From positions 1-50,512 of the forward strand of contig CAIYLW010000071.1 of NCBI GenBank assembly GCA_903927185.1: 50,512 nt of DNA, written 5' to 3'. Each line of letters starts with the position of its first letter. Within the stretch, counting starts at the first letter, position 1. Origin of the DNA: an uncultured Bacteroidota bacterium. GTDB lineage: Bacteria > Bacteroidota > Bacteroidia > Chitinophagales > Chitinophagaceae. Below the pieces are notes generated by a model that ran no database searches, was not told where the DNA came from, and worked only from the letters and a program-made list of their open reading frames with translations. The translations under genes and the position numbers were made by a program. This document shows positions 17,963 through 26,803 of the stretch, piece by piece.

Positions 17963-17988
17963 TTGTATTTAAATTTATTCAGTTGGTT
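17949..17988. terminator. Long hairpin between convergent genes
   Basis: A perfect 14-bp stem (17949-17962 with 17975-17988) around a 12-base loop. The left arm includes the last four codons and the stop of the PbfA-like gene. The U-run is poor on either strand, so it may act as a bidirectional terminator or a 3'-end stabiliser. Confidence 0.55.
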
Positions 17989-18003
17989 TAAAAATAAAGC
18001 GAA

Positions 18004-20430
18004 CTATTTATCTTCCGAATTAATCTCTTTAACAAATGCGGCTCTTTTTGGAGCTGGCAATACTGCATCTAATCCTTTTACAGCTTTCCAGATCACTTCA
18101 TTAAATTCTTTGTTTGCAACCCTGTCTTCTTTCGTAAAATCAAATAATTCGCTTTTACGTTGCCAAACACTTTCATGTGTATTTTTTTCATTAATATCTG
18201 TCTGTAATGGCTTCGCCACAAAAGTTGTTAAATCTGCTTGCTGATTAAAGCTGTTAAACATGGGAGTTGCAGCAGCATCATACTGACTCATTGGTGGTAA
18301 ACCCAGAATCAATTCTATTGTTCTTAACATACCAGAAGTAGAATACATAGTATGATCCACAAAATGACGTTTTACGAAACCTCCAGCAACATAAGCTGTT
18401 GTTCTGTGTGCATCCACATGGTCTGGGCCATCTTGTGCATCATCTTCCACAACAAATACAACGGATTCTTTCCAAACTGAACTCTTACTTAAATATTCAA
18501 CAAACATTCCAATTGCTAAATCATTATCAGCCACATGAGCATAAGGTGTTGGTCTTCCTTTACTTAATCCTTCCGTATGATCATTAATAATCCGGAGTGT
18601 ATTTAATTGAGGTAATGCATCAATAGCAACCAAAGAATCAAAATCTCTTTTCCATTGACCAACTCGGGTTGTATCTCTTACGCGTTGATCCCAACTGGTA
18701 AAATAAGCACAGAAATGATCTTTTAAAACAGGAATATTGGGTTTGTAATCATCAGCAAATTCGCCATAGGTTCTATAACTAATTCCAGCTCTTTTGCAGT
18801 AATCCCATATAAATCCATTTTTGTTATTTGCAATGGAACGGTTTCCTTCAGCATCATAATCTCCACCTCTGCCTCCATAACTGGTTACCCAGGTTTTTTC
18901 TAAATAGTCATTTGAATAAGCGCCCAAACTCCAATTATGTCCATCAGCACTTACTTCTCCATCAACATAAAAGTTATCGAGTAAAACAAACTCACGTGAA
19001 AGGGCGTGTAAATTTGGAGTAACTTTTTCACCGAATAAACACAATTTGGGATCTCCATTTCCTTCTGGCATATCTCCCAAAACCTGATCATACGTTCTAT
19101 TTTCTTTAATTATATAAAACACATGTTTGATAGGAGAGGATTCCCCAATTTTCATGGGTATTGGATTGTTTTTTTCTCCAACAGATTGTGTTTCTCTTAT
19201 TTTAGAATAAGGTGTGTTTTTGTAAACCATCTGAGAATAATTACTTAAAGTCTTTTCATTCGGTTCTGGAATGATTGATAAACTTCCTTTAAAAAGTCCG
19301 CCAATGTATTCTACTTCTTTAGGTTTTGAAGTATCCCCTTTCTGAAAACTTAGATTAATATTTTCAGTTACTGGATTAGGGCCATTGGGATTAGCTGAAG
19401 AAGTAAAACCTTTACCATTGGCAACATATAATTTTTTTCCGATTGTTTTAACAACAGTTGGATACCAGCCAACTGGGATAAATCCTTTTGAATGACTGCT
19501 GCCAGGAATAGACACATCAAAGACTGCTAAAGAGTTATTATCAGCATTAGCAATATATAAAGTTTTTTCATCACTACTCAGTGCTACACCATTGGTGGTT
19601 GAACCATTTGGGGCATTCGGATATAATGCTGCATTTAATGTTTCTATAACCTTTTTCGTTTTGTTATTGATAACGGATACTGAATTATCGTTCGCATTTG
19701 CAACAAATAAATACTGGCCTGTTTTAGAAATACAAAAATCGTTTGGATTACTTCCAACCTGAATGGCATCAGTAATTTTTTTCGAAAAAGTATTATAGAT
19801 TAATAATTTTTCGCAGCCCCAGCAAGTAATATAAAGTTCCGTTTTATTGCTCGATAATTTACAGGTATAGCCTTCACCAGGAAGTTTTATTCGATCAATA
19901 ATTTGTTTGGTTTTTAGGTTAATTGTATACAGTGAATTATTGTCTTTTGTTACCACATACAAAAGGTTTGCAGCATCATCAATGTCAATACCTGCAGGTG
20001 ATATATGTTCTGGCCATTTTTTTCCTAAAACAATACTGTCTATTAGAGTTAGTTTATTTTTAATTAATGCATATTTTAAAATCCAGTTATCATTTCCGCC
20101 TGAAGCGTATAAGAATTTTTCATCTGCACTAAATTTTAATCCAAGCCAGGATTTAGCGATACTGATTTCATCAACTACTCTCTCATTAATTAGATCAATC
20201 AATTGAAGTGTTTGTTTTCCTTGTCCATTATTAGTAACTGCCATTATTTTCTGAGAAGTAGAAATGGCTAAATTCAAGGGTAAATCTCCTAATTCCAAAC
20301 TTTTGCCAGCTGGGGTTAGCGACCACCCATTGGGCAATTTTATCTGACTAGTTTTCTTTTCAATATTTTTTTGTGAATAAACTAATGTAACACAAAAACA
20401 ACTTAAAGTTAAAATATATAAGCTTTTCAT
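18004..20430 (-). CDS. Secreted YncE-like propeller fused to an alkaline-phosphatase-superfamily phosphoesterase
   Basis: I start at the ATG at 20430 (808 aa), which begins the signal peptide KSLYILTLSCFCVTLVYSQ; an ATG four codons upstream is possible. Residues about 30-360 form a YVTN/YncE beta-propeller with repeated blades (VTNNGQGKQTLQLIDL, YVVTKDNNSLYTINL, FVANANDNSVSVINN, YIANADNNSLAVFDV). From about 425 comes a phospholipase-C/acid-phosphatase-type domain: HVFYIIKENRTYDQVLGDM (metal/nucleophile ENRTYDQ), DGHNWSLGAY and FVVEDDAQDGPDHVDAHRT. The predicted role is periplasmic phosphate-ester hydrolysis, with the propeller as a binding module. It faces the PbfA-like gene across a hairpin. 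Confidence 0.85.
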   Translation of the reverse strand: MKSLYILTLSCFCVTLVYSQKNIEKKTSQIKLPNGWSLTPAGKSLELGDLPLNLAISTSQKIMAVTNNGQGKQTLQLIDLINERVVDEISIAKSWLGLKFSADEKFLYASGGNDNWILKYALIKNKLTLIDSIVLGKKWPEHISPAGIDIDDAANLLYVVTKDNNSLYTINLKTKQIIDRIKLPGEGYTCKLSSNKTELYITCWGCEKLLIYNTFSKKITDAIQVGSNPNDFCISKTGQYLFVANANDNSVSVINNKTKKVIETLNAALYPNAPNGSTTNGVALSSDEKTLYIANADNNSLAVFDVSIPGSSHSKGFIPVGWYPTVVKTIGKKLYVANGKGFTSSANPNGPNPVTENINLSFQKGDTSKPKEVEYIGGLFKGSLSIIPEPNEKTLSNYSQMVYKNTPYSKIRETQSVGEKNNPIPMKIGESSPIKHVFYIIKENRTYDQVLGDMPEGNGDPKLCLFGEKVTPNLHALSREFVLLDNFYVDGEVSADGHNWSLGAYSNDYLEKTWVTSYGGRGGDYDAEGNRSIANNKNGFIWDYCKRAGISYRTYGEFADDYKPNIPVLKDHFCAYFTSWDQRVRDTTRVGQWKRDFDSLVAIDALPQLNTLRIINDHTEGLSKGRPTPYAHVADNDLAIGMFVEYLSKSSVWKESVVFVVEDDAQDGPDHVDAHRTTAYVAGGFVKRHFVDHTMYSTSGMLRTIELILGLPPMSQYDAAATPMFNSFNQQADLTTFVAKPLQTDINEKNTHESVWQRKSELFDFTKEDRVANKEFNEVIWKAVKGLDAVLPAPKRAAFVKEINSEDK

Positions 20431-20527
20431 AATTGCTATCATTTAAATCCTGATAAGAAACAATACTAGCATTTAAAGTACAAAATCAGATAAATTCAAC
20501 ATGAACTTATTGTTAGAATACTTGAAA

Positions 20528-20557
20528 AATTAAACGCCCCTTTCGGGACGCTTAATT
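20528..20557 (-). terminator. Rho-independent terminator of pruA
   Basis: In minus-strand RNA the stem pairs fully over 13 positions, two of them G.U, around a GAAA tetraloop, and is followed by UUU before CAAG. On the plus strand the same two positions would be A/C mismatches, so the element is directional. It overlaps the pruA stop codon. Confidence 0.8.
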
Positions 20558-22187
20558 ATGCTTCATTTAAAAAAGAGTATCTATAATCGGTAGGAGGGTT
20601 GAAAGTCTCCTTGATGGTTCTAGCGCTTAACCAACGGTATAAATTCAATTGACTTCCTGCTTTATCATTCGTTCCTGATCCTCTAGCACCACCAAATGGT
20701 TGCTGACCAACAACTGCGCCAGTTGGTTTGTCATTGATATAAAAATTGCCAGCGGCGTTTCTTAACTTATTCGTGGCTAATTCTACTGCTGCTCTGTCTT
20801 GGGCTAAAATTGCTCCAGTAAGTGCATAATTAGAGGTACTATCGAGAAGAGTTAGTGTGGCTTCGAATTTTTCTGCATCATAAATGTAAATGGTTAATAC
20901 TGGCCCAAAAATCTCTTCACACATTGTGGTACTTTTAGGATCTTTCGTAATAATTACTGTCGGTTCTATAAAGTAACCTTTTGTTTTACTAAAATTACCG
21001 CCAACCAGAATACTTGTTTTTTTATTCTTTTTAACGCTACTAATATATTTTGTGATGTTATTATAAGATTTTTCATCAATAACTGCATTTACAAAATTAC
21101 TGAAGTCTTCCACAGTACCCATCTTCATTGAATTCAATGCGGCAACTAATTTTGTTTTTACAGCTTCTGCCATATTACTTGGAATATAGGCACGTGATGC
21201 TGCAGAACATTTTTGACCTTGGTATTCAAATGCACCTCTTGCAAGAGCGGTAACTACGGCATCTACATTTGCACTTTTATGTGCAATTACAAAATCTTTT
21301 CCGCCAGTTTCTCCAACAATTCTTGGATAGCTGCGATAGATATTCATATTTTCTCCAATAGTCTTCCACATGCCATTGAATACACCTGTAGATCCTGTAA
21401 AATGAACACCAGCAAATTCTCTATGCGAAAAACATACGGAACCAAGTGTTGGACCATCAACATAAATTAAATTAATCACTCCATCAGGTAATCCTGCTTC
21501 TTTTAAAATTCGCATGAACAATTGAGCAGAATAAATTTGTGTATTTGCGGGTTTCCAAACAACCACATTCCCACACATTGCCGCTGAGGTTGGAAGATTA
21601 CCACCAATCGCAGTAAAATTAAATGGAGTAATCGCTAATACAAATCCTTCTAACGGACGCCATTCTAATCGATTGTGCATACCTGCACCAGATAAGGGTT
21701 GTTCCTGATATATCTTACTTAAAAAATGAACATTAAATCTTAAGAAATCAATTAATTCACAGGCCGCATCAATTTCAGCTTGATAGGCATTTTTACTTTG
21801 ACAAAGCATAGTAGACGCATTCATTTGAAAGCGATATTTTGTGGCAAGTAAATCGGCCGCTTTCAAAAATATTTGTGCTCTATTTTCCCAACTCATGGCT
21901 TCCCATGGTTGTTTTGCTTTTAAAGCTGCATCAATTGCCAATTTCACATGGCTTGCATCACCTGCATGAAAAGATCCTAGCGTATGACTCAATTCATGTG
22001 GAGGGTGAATATCTACCAACTTACCTGTTTTCACTGCCTTTGAACCAATATACATGGGTATTTCAATAGGTTTCTTTTTAAGTTCTACTAACGCTTTTTT
22101 TAATGCAGCCCTTTCAGTAGATCCAGGTGCATAATTAAGAACAGGTTCATTGGTGGGAAGTGGGTATGAAAAATATCCTAAACTCAT
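20556..22187 (-). CDS. pruA: L-glutamate gamma-semialdehyde (1-pyrroline-5-carboxylate) dehydrogenase
   Basis: This 543-aa protein belongs to the group-1 (eukaryote-like, monofunctional) P5C dehydrogenases, which are about 540 aa long. The catalytic Glu is in IVGETGGKDFVIAH and the nucleophile Cys in EYQGQKCSAASRAYIP. WKPANTQIYSAQ and VHFTGSTGVF form the NAD site, and KPTGAVVGQQPFGGARGSGTNDK is the usual end motif. It oxidises glutamate semialdehyde to glutamate, the second step of proline catabolism. No proline dehydrogenase (putA/prodh) is in the window. It shares a 91-bp divergent promoter region with the GlmU-like gene. Confidence 0.96.
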   Translation of the reverse strand: MSLGYFSYPLPTNEPVLNYAPGSTERAALKKALVELKKKPIEIPMYIGSKAVKTGKLVDIHPPHELSHTLGSFHAGDASHVKLAIDAALKAKQPWEAMSWENRAQIFLKAADLLATKYRFQMNASTMLCQSKNAYQAEIDAACELIDFLRFNVHFLSKIYQEQPLSGAGMHNRLEWRPLEGFVLAITPFNFTAIGGNLPTSAAMCGNVVVWKPANTQIYSAQLFMRILKEAGLPDGVINLIYVDGPTLGSVCFSHREFAGVHFTGSTGVFNGMWKTIGENMNIYRSYPRIVGETGGKDFVIAHKSANVDAVVTALARGAFEYQGQKCSAASRAYIPSNMAEAVKTKLVAALNSMKMGTVEDFSNFVNAVIDEKSYNNITKYISSVKKNKKTSILVGGNFSKTKGYFIEPTVIITKDPKSTTMCEEIFGPVLTIYIYDAEKFEATLTLLDSTSNYALTGAILAQDRAAVELATNKLRNAAGNFYINDKPTGAVVGQQPFGGARGSGTNDKAGSQLNLYRWLSARTIKETFNPPTDYRYSFLNEA

Positions 22188-22214
22188 AACTCTTGTTTTT
22201 TATTAATAGGTATG

Positions 22215-22222
22215 CAAAGTTA
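22215..22222 (-). promoter_or_regulatory. -7 box (TAACTTTG) of pruA
   Basis: The minus-strand TAACTTTGC is an exact TAnnTTTG match, 27 bases before the pruA ATG. A TAG, not TTG, lies 19 bases further upstream. Confidence 0.42.
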
Positions 22223-22244
22223 GAACAAAAACGTCTAAGGACTA

Positions 22245-22274
22245 TTGAGGTGTGTAGAATAATCAGTTAATTTG
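22245..22274 (+). promoter_or_regulatory. Promoter candidate of the GlmU-like gene
   Basis: TTG at 22245-22247, a 19-base spacer, then TTAATTTG (one mismatch to TAnnTTTG). The ATG follows 4 bases later, so transcripts would be nearly leaderless. It is divergent to the pruA promoter. Confidence 0.38.
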
Positions 22275-22278
22275 TAAT

Positions 22279-23439
22279 ATGGCGATTATTTTATTTGATA
22301 CTAATACAAGAAATAGTTTATTCCCATTAACTTATACTAAAGCTATTGCAGCTTTAAGATTTGGAATCTTAACTATTCAGGAAAGATGGTCGATGAAAAC
22401 TAAAGATGAAGTTTTTGTTCGTACTGAAACCTATTTGCAAGTATTATATCCTATTCCAATACAAGAAGAGCATGTCTGGGTAGATGCTTCTGTGATGCCA
22501 AACGATAATTTAATACAAGCAATTTTAAGTTTAGAAGCCGGATCCTGCATAATTGATCAAAATGGATTTGTTGCGGGCAGAATAGCTATTGCCTTTAATG
22601 ATTTTAAACCTGATATATCTTTGTTTACTAATCAAATTATATTCCCTGATCAAGTAAAAAGATTAAAATATTGCTGGGAAATGATGTTATGGAATGATAC
22701 TATGATCCGAGAAGATTTTAAATTGGTAACAAAAGGACGATCATCTCAACCAATTTCTCCAACTGTACAAGTTATTCAAACTGCTGATATTTTTATTGAA
22801 GAAGGAGCCAAATTAGAATTCTGTACGCTTAATTCAAAAACAGGTCCCATCTATATAGGGAAAGAGGCAGAGGTTATGGAAGGTTCTTGTGTACGTGGAC
22901 CATTTTCAATGGGTTATAATTCTGTATTAAAAATGAATAGCCGTATTTATGGTGCAACAAGCCTGGGCCCTTGTTGTATGGGAGGAGGTGAGATAAAAAA
23001 TTCGGTCATTATGGGTTACACAAATAAGGCCCATGATGGTTATTTAGGAGATGCCGTAATTGGAGAATGGTGTAATATGGGTGCTGGATCAACCAATAGT
23101 AATGTTAAAAATACCGCGTGTGAAGTAAAAGTTTGGAATTATGCTACTAATTCTTATTTGGGGGTTGGACAAAAATGTGGCTTGATTATGGGCGACTATT
23201 CTAGAGTGGCTATTAATTCATCTGTAAACACTGGAACTATTGTGGGAGTAAGCTGCAATATATTTGGGGCAGGATTGCTACCTACTATTTTCAATAATTT
23301 TAGTTGGGGCATAAGTGGTAATAAATATGATCTTAAAAAAGCATTTTTCGCCATCGATAATTGGAAGAAAATGAAAAACCTGCATATTACAGAAGAGGAA
23401 ACTTCCATTTTGGAAACTATATTTGCCCAAAATCAGTAG
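22279..23439 (+). CDS. GlmU-like sugar-1-phosphate nucleotidyltransferase (Bacteroidota alternate form)
   Basis: This 386-aa protein has a divergent nucleotidyltransferase N-terminus (FDTNTRNSLFPLTYTKAIAALRFGILTIQERW). The classic GxGTRM loop is missing. A left-handed beta-helix runs from about residue 165, with hexapeptide turns such as IFIEEGAKLEFC, SCVRGPFSMGYNS and IGEWCNMGAGSTNSN. This matches the Bacteroidota alternate GlmU family. It probably transfers a nucleotidyl and/or acyl group for cell-wall or surface-sugar precursors, but the exact sugar is not readable. tpiA follows 70 bp downstream on the same strand. Confidence 0.8.
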   Translation: MAIILFDTNTRNSLFPLTYTKAIAALRFGILTIQERWSMKTKDEVFVRTETYLQVLYPIPIQEEHVWVDASVMPNDNLIQAILSLEAGSCIIDQNGFVAGRIAIAFNDFKPDISLFTNQIIFPDQVKRLKYCWEMMLWNDTMIREDFKLVTKGRSSQPISPTVQVIQTADIFIEEGAKLEFCTLNSKTGPIYIGKEAEVMEGSCVRGPFSMGYNSVLKMNSRIYGATSLGPCCMGGGEIKNSVIMGYTNKAHDGYLGDAVIGEWCNMGAGSTNSNVKNTACEVKVWNYATNSYLGVGQKCGLIMGDYSRVAINSSVNTGTIVGVSCNIFGAGLLPTIFNNFSWGISGNKYDLKKAFFAIDNWKKMKNLHITEEETSILETIFAQNQ

Positions 23440-23509
23440 TTAATGATTTATTTATACTGATAGTTTAAGTTTAACACATCCCAATAATAAAAAGAGATTA
23501 AGTAGTAAC

Positions 23510-24271
23510 ATGAGAAAACAAATAGCAGCTGCAAACTGGAAAATGAATTTAACCCTACTACAGGGAGATCAATTATTAAACGATATCATTGCTAAGCCCC
23601 ACCTTTTGGCAAGTCATCAATTAGCAATATTTGCAGTGCCTTTCCCTTATTTATCGATGGCTGTTCAAAAATTTGTTGGCACAAACAATGTTTTTATTGC
23701 AGCACAGAATTGTTCTAATAAAAAAAATGGTGCTTATACTGGTGAAACTTCTGTTGAAATATTGCAATCAGTTGGAATTCAGTATGTGGTATTGGGTCAT
23801 TCCGAAAGAAGAGAATATTATAACGAAAGCAATCAGCTATTAGCAGAAAAGTTAGATATATGTCTTGCCAATAATATGAAACCTATTTTCTGTTGCGGCG
23901 AACCTTTAAATATTCGTGAAGCAAATACTCAAAATGAATTTGTGGCAAAACAATTAAATGAATCTTTATTTCATTTAACAGCAGAACAATTATTAGAAGT
24001 GGTAATTGCATACGAACCTATTTGGGCTATTGGTACAGGCAAAACAGCTTCTAGTGCACAAGCACAAGAAATTCATGCATTTATTCGTAGTCATATTGCA
24101 TCTAAATATGGCAATACGATTGCTGATTCAATTTCTATTTTATATGGTGGAAGTGTAAAAGCTGCTAATGCAATAGAATTATTTACTCAACCAGATGTTG
24201 ACGGTGGTCTAGTTGGTGGAGCATCACTTATCGCTGAAGAATTTGTAGCTATTATTAATGCATTAAAGTAA
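23510..24271 (+). CDS. tpiA: Triose-phosphate isomerase
   Basis: In this 253-aa protein all catalytic elements are present: N9 and K11 in AANWKMN, the electrophilic His in VVLGHSERREYY (about residue 97) and the catalytic Glu in AYEPIWAIGTGKTAS (about residue 168). The phosphate-binding loop is SILYGGSVKAANA and GGLVGGASL closes it. It interconverts DHAP and glyceraldehyde-3-phosphate in glycolysis. The stop codon overlaps the ATG of the hemerythrin gene by one base, so the two are translationally coupled. Confidence 0.98.
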   Translation: MRKQIAAANWKMNLTLLQGDQLLNDIIAKPHLLASHQLAIFAVPFPYLSMAVQKFVGTNNVFIAAQNCSNKKNGAYTGETSVEILQSVGIQYVVLGHSERREYYNESNQLLAEKLDICLANNMKPIFCCGEPLNIREANTQNEFVAKQLNESLFHLTAEQLLEVVIAYEPIWAIGTGKTASSAQAQEIHAFIRSHIASKYGNTIADSISILYGGSVKAANAIELFTQPDVDGGLVGGASLIAEEFVAIINALK

Positions 24272-24756
24272 TGGCCATTTTACGACATTTAACCTTGCAA
24301 CCATTGTCAAGGCAGCACCACCAAGGATTATTAGTTTCTTTATTATTGGAGAAAGGCTTAAAGAAAAATGCTTCTCTTAAAGAAATGCGCGATTTTATTC
24401 TTCAATTTTGGGAAGATGAATTACGTCTGCATTTTGAAAAAGAAGAGTTACTATTTTTGCCTTTAGCCGATAAATATCCGCAGCTAACAGAGAACCTGAC
24501 TCAATTTAATAATGAGCATCAAGAAATTAGAATGTTGATTCAGAAACTAAATAATGAAATACGTTCAGAACAATTAGAAACGATTGCTTCATTTTCTAAT
24601 ACTTTAGAAAAACATATACGTTTTGAAGAACGACAATTATTCAATATCATTCAGGAAACCCTACCTGAGAATGAGTTAAATAATTTCGAATCTGAATTAA
24701 ACTTAATTACAGAAAAAGAATTTTGCACTAAGTATCCTGTAAAATTCTGGGAATAA
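24271..24756 (+). CDS. Hemerythrin-domain protein
   Basis: This 161-aa protein is a four-helix bundle with metal-ligand residues spaced as in HHE hemerythrins: SRQHHQGLLVSLL, LRLHFEKEELLFLPLA, FNNEHQEIRMLI and LEKHIRFEERQLF. A di-iron site for O2 or NO sensing or storage is likely. It begins inside the tpiA stop codon and ends directly against the tsaC gene, whose stop codon is immediately adjacent on the other strand. Confidence 0.85.
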   Translation: MAILRHLTLQPLSRQHHQGLLVSLLLEKGLKKNASLKEMRDFILQFWEDELRLHFEKEELLFLPLADKYPQLTENLTQFNNEHQEIRMLIQKLNNEIRSEQLETIASFSNTLEKHIRFEERQLFNIIQETLPENELNNFESELNLITEKEFCTKYPVKFWE

Positions 24757-25719
24757 TTATTGTTTATTTATTTCCAGTGCTCTTCCTAATCGATCGTTTA
24801 TAGCGATGCCTAATCCTTCGTCCGGAAATAGTTCTGTAATAATCATATCAAATTGAAATTCATCAATACATCTCATAACTTCAAACAAATGTTTGGCAGC
24901 TTCATTTAAATCACTGTTAGGAGATAATACATATTGGTGACCATTATTCAACCCTTCATATAATTTATTAAATGAAATGACCGCAATGTTTTTGTTTGCA
25001 TATTCTTTTATCATTTCAGGAATATCACCACGATATAAGGGTGTTTTAGTGGCATAATGGCTTTTCATTTGACCTGCACTAGCCAGTTTGTTAGTTAATT
25101 CATTTGCTACTACTTTGAGCCCTGTTATAGATTCCATTTGTTCTGCAGTAATTGCTCCAGTTCTATGTAAAATAATCTGATTGTTACTTACTTCAGCAAT
25201 GGTAGATTCAAGCCCAACATCACAAGGTCCTCCATCTAAAATGTAGGAAACTTTATCTTTCAATCCCTCTTGTACATGCAATGCAGTTGTTGGACTCACA
25301 TATCCTGAAGGATTTGCACTTGGTGCTGCAAGGGGAAAAGTAAGTAACATCAATAATTTGGTAGTCATCATTTGATTCGGAACACGAATAGCAACTTTTG
25401 CACTTCCCGCAGTTACCAAATCTGAAATGATGGATTTCTTATTGAGTAGTAAAGTAAAAGGACCAGGCATAAATGCCTCGGCTAATTTTAAGCTGATTGG
25501 ATCTAACTCAGCATATTTGTTAATTGCATCGATGTCAACAACATGAACTATTAAAGGATTAAAAGTGGGTCTGTTTTTTGCTTCAAAAATTTTTATTACA
25601 GCTGAATCACTCAACGCGTTTGCCGCTAACCCGTACACAGTTTCTGTTGGAATTCCAACTAATTCATCGGATTCCAATAAGGTTGCTGCTTTTAATAAAT
25701 TTTCACCAATCTGTGACAT
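24757..25719 (-). CDS. tsaC: L-threonylcarbamoyladenylate synthase, Sua5-type
   Basis: Starting at the ATG at 25719, this is a 320-aa protein; a TTG further upstream would overlap the channel gene. The YrdC domain shows GIPTETVYGLAANA, AKNRPTFNPLIVHV and the SAN site PSANPSGYVSPTTA. A C-terminal Sua5 domain follows, linked through SHYATKTPLYRGD. It makes threonylcarbamoyl-AMP for the t6A37 modification of ANN-decoding tRNAs. The long two-domain form is Sua5/YwlC rather than short TsaC. It lies 4 bp downstream of the kir gene on the same strand. Confidence 0.94.
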   Translation of the reverse strand: MSQIGENLLKAATLLESDELVGIPTETVYGLAANALSDSAVIKIFEAKNRPTFNPLIVHVVDIDAINKYAELDPISLKLAEAFMPGPFTLLLNKKSIISDLVTAGSAKVAIRVPNQMMTTKLLMLLTFPLAAPSANPSGYVSPTTALHVQEGLKDKVSYILDGGPCDVGLESTIAEVSNNQIILHRTGAITAEQMESITGLKVVANELTNKLASAGQMKSHYATKTPLYRGDIPEMIKEYANKNIAVISFNKLYEGLNNGHQYVLSPNSDLNEAAKHLFEVMRCIDEFQFDMIITELFPDEGLGIAINDRLGRALEINKQ

Positions 25720-25723
25720 AAAA

Positions 25724-26689
25724 TCAAAATTGAATGGGTAATTCAATAGGAGAGAACAGGTCTAGCTTATCCAAATGCAAGATTGTTTTATCATTTGTTT
25801 CATTTGGATGATACATCGGTACAAATTTTGCCCCGAATATAAATTCATCAAATGTATAGGAAGCTTTCGAAATTACTGTATTTGAAAAACTTTCATCAAA
25901 ACCCTGAACAAATATGAGTAATTCTACTTCTGCATTTAACATGTCCTCTTTTGAAAATTGGAAGATTGGACTATCCTCATTTAAAGGATGTACTATTGTC
26001 CAGTTGGCTGTCATGGTAGACGCTTTAGCAATATCAAGTGGAACATTATAAAACTTATTTTTTTTTACGCCATCTTCTAATACTTTCATGGCCATGGTTA
26101 CTTTCACTTCAACATTAACCAAATAATTTTTGGTATAGGGAACCATTCTAAACATCAATGCAACACCGTCATCGAATGGCGCAAACAATGCGTTTTTACT
26201 ATATCTGATAAATGATCTTGGTCTGGCGAATCTACCATATAATAAACCTGTCATTAGTGCAAAGCTCATTAAACCAGTTAATGCTTCAAAAGATGCAATA
26301 AAACTTGTCATAAATCCAACTGGATTTATTCTGCCATATCCCACTGTGGTAAATGTCTGCGCACTAAAAAAAAAGGCCTCCCCAAATTTCTCTCCGATAG
26401 TTTCTGCAACCATACCATTCAAATGTTCAATGCCTATCAATAAATAAAGACCTGCAAACAGTAGATTGATTAAAATGAAAAATAACATGATAGATAAAAG
26501 AAATTTCCACCTTTTCATCGTTAGCATCGTGTGAAATAAGTTCAATCTTTGCCAAAAAGGGAGGCCCCTTAATTCCACATTAGCCACACCATTTTTATTG
26601 AAAAATCGGCCACCTCCTAAAGCAGTATTGGTACCCAACCCTGTTTCATTATTGATTTGAGCCTTTTTATTTAGTTTTTTTAGAAGCAT
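25724..26689 (-). CDS. Inward-rectifier potassium channel (KirBac-type)
   Basis: This 321-aa protein has a slide-helix region with FWQRLNLFHTML, outer helix WKFLLSIMLFFILINLLFAG (61-80), pore helix and selectivity filter TTVGYGR (114-120), and inner helix TSFIASFEALTGLMSFALMTGLLYGRFARP. A cytoplasmic IRK-type immunoglobulin-like domain follows (FRMVPYTKNYLVNVEVKVTMA, NWTIVHPLNEDSPIF). It is a tetrameric K+ channel of the inner membrane. It is immediately upstream of tsaC in the same transcript and divergent from lepA. Confidence 0.93.
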   Translation of the reverse strand: MLLKKLNKKAQINNETGLGTNTALGGGRFFNKNGVANVELRGLPFWQRLNLFHTMLTMKRWKFLLSIMLFFILINLLFAGLYLLIGIEHLNGMVAETIGEKFGEAFFFSAQTFTTVGYGRINPVGFMTSFIASFEALTGLMSFALMTGLLYGRFARPRSFIRYSKNALFAPFDDGVALMFRMVPYTKNYLVNVEVKVTMAMKVLEDGVKKNKFYNVPLDIAKASTMTANWTIVHPLNEDSPIFQFSKEDMLNAEVELLIFVQGFDESFSNTVISKASYTFDEFIFGAKFVPMYHPNETNDKTILHLDKLDLFSPIELPIQF

Positions 26690-26788
26690 TCATCTTTGTT
26701 TATGACATAAAAATAAACCCTTTCTTGATTCTATCGTTATTCACATGTCATTAATAACATAAACGTACATTTTTGTGCTTCTCACACA

Positions 26789-26796
26789 TATCTTTG
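26789..26796 (+). promoter_or_regulatory. -7 box (TATCTTTG) of lepA
   Basis: An exact TAnnTTTG match ending 7 bases before the lepA ATG. A TSS 5-7 bases downstream would give an almost leaderless mRNA. A TTTTG lies upstream but at a 13-base spacing, shorter than usual. Confidence 0.42.
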
Positions 26797-26803
26797 CAGC
26801 CTT

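Noticed and set aside
25720..25746. TTG-initiated extension of tsaC
   Set aside because: It would overlap the kir gene, and the ATG at 25719 matches the family N-terminus.
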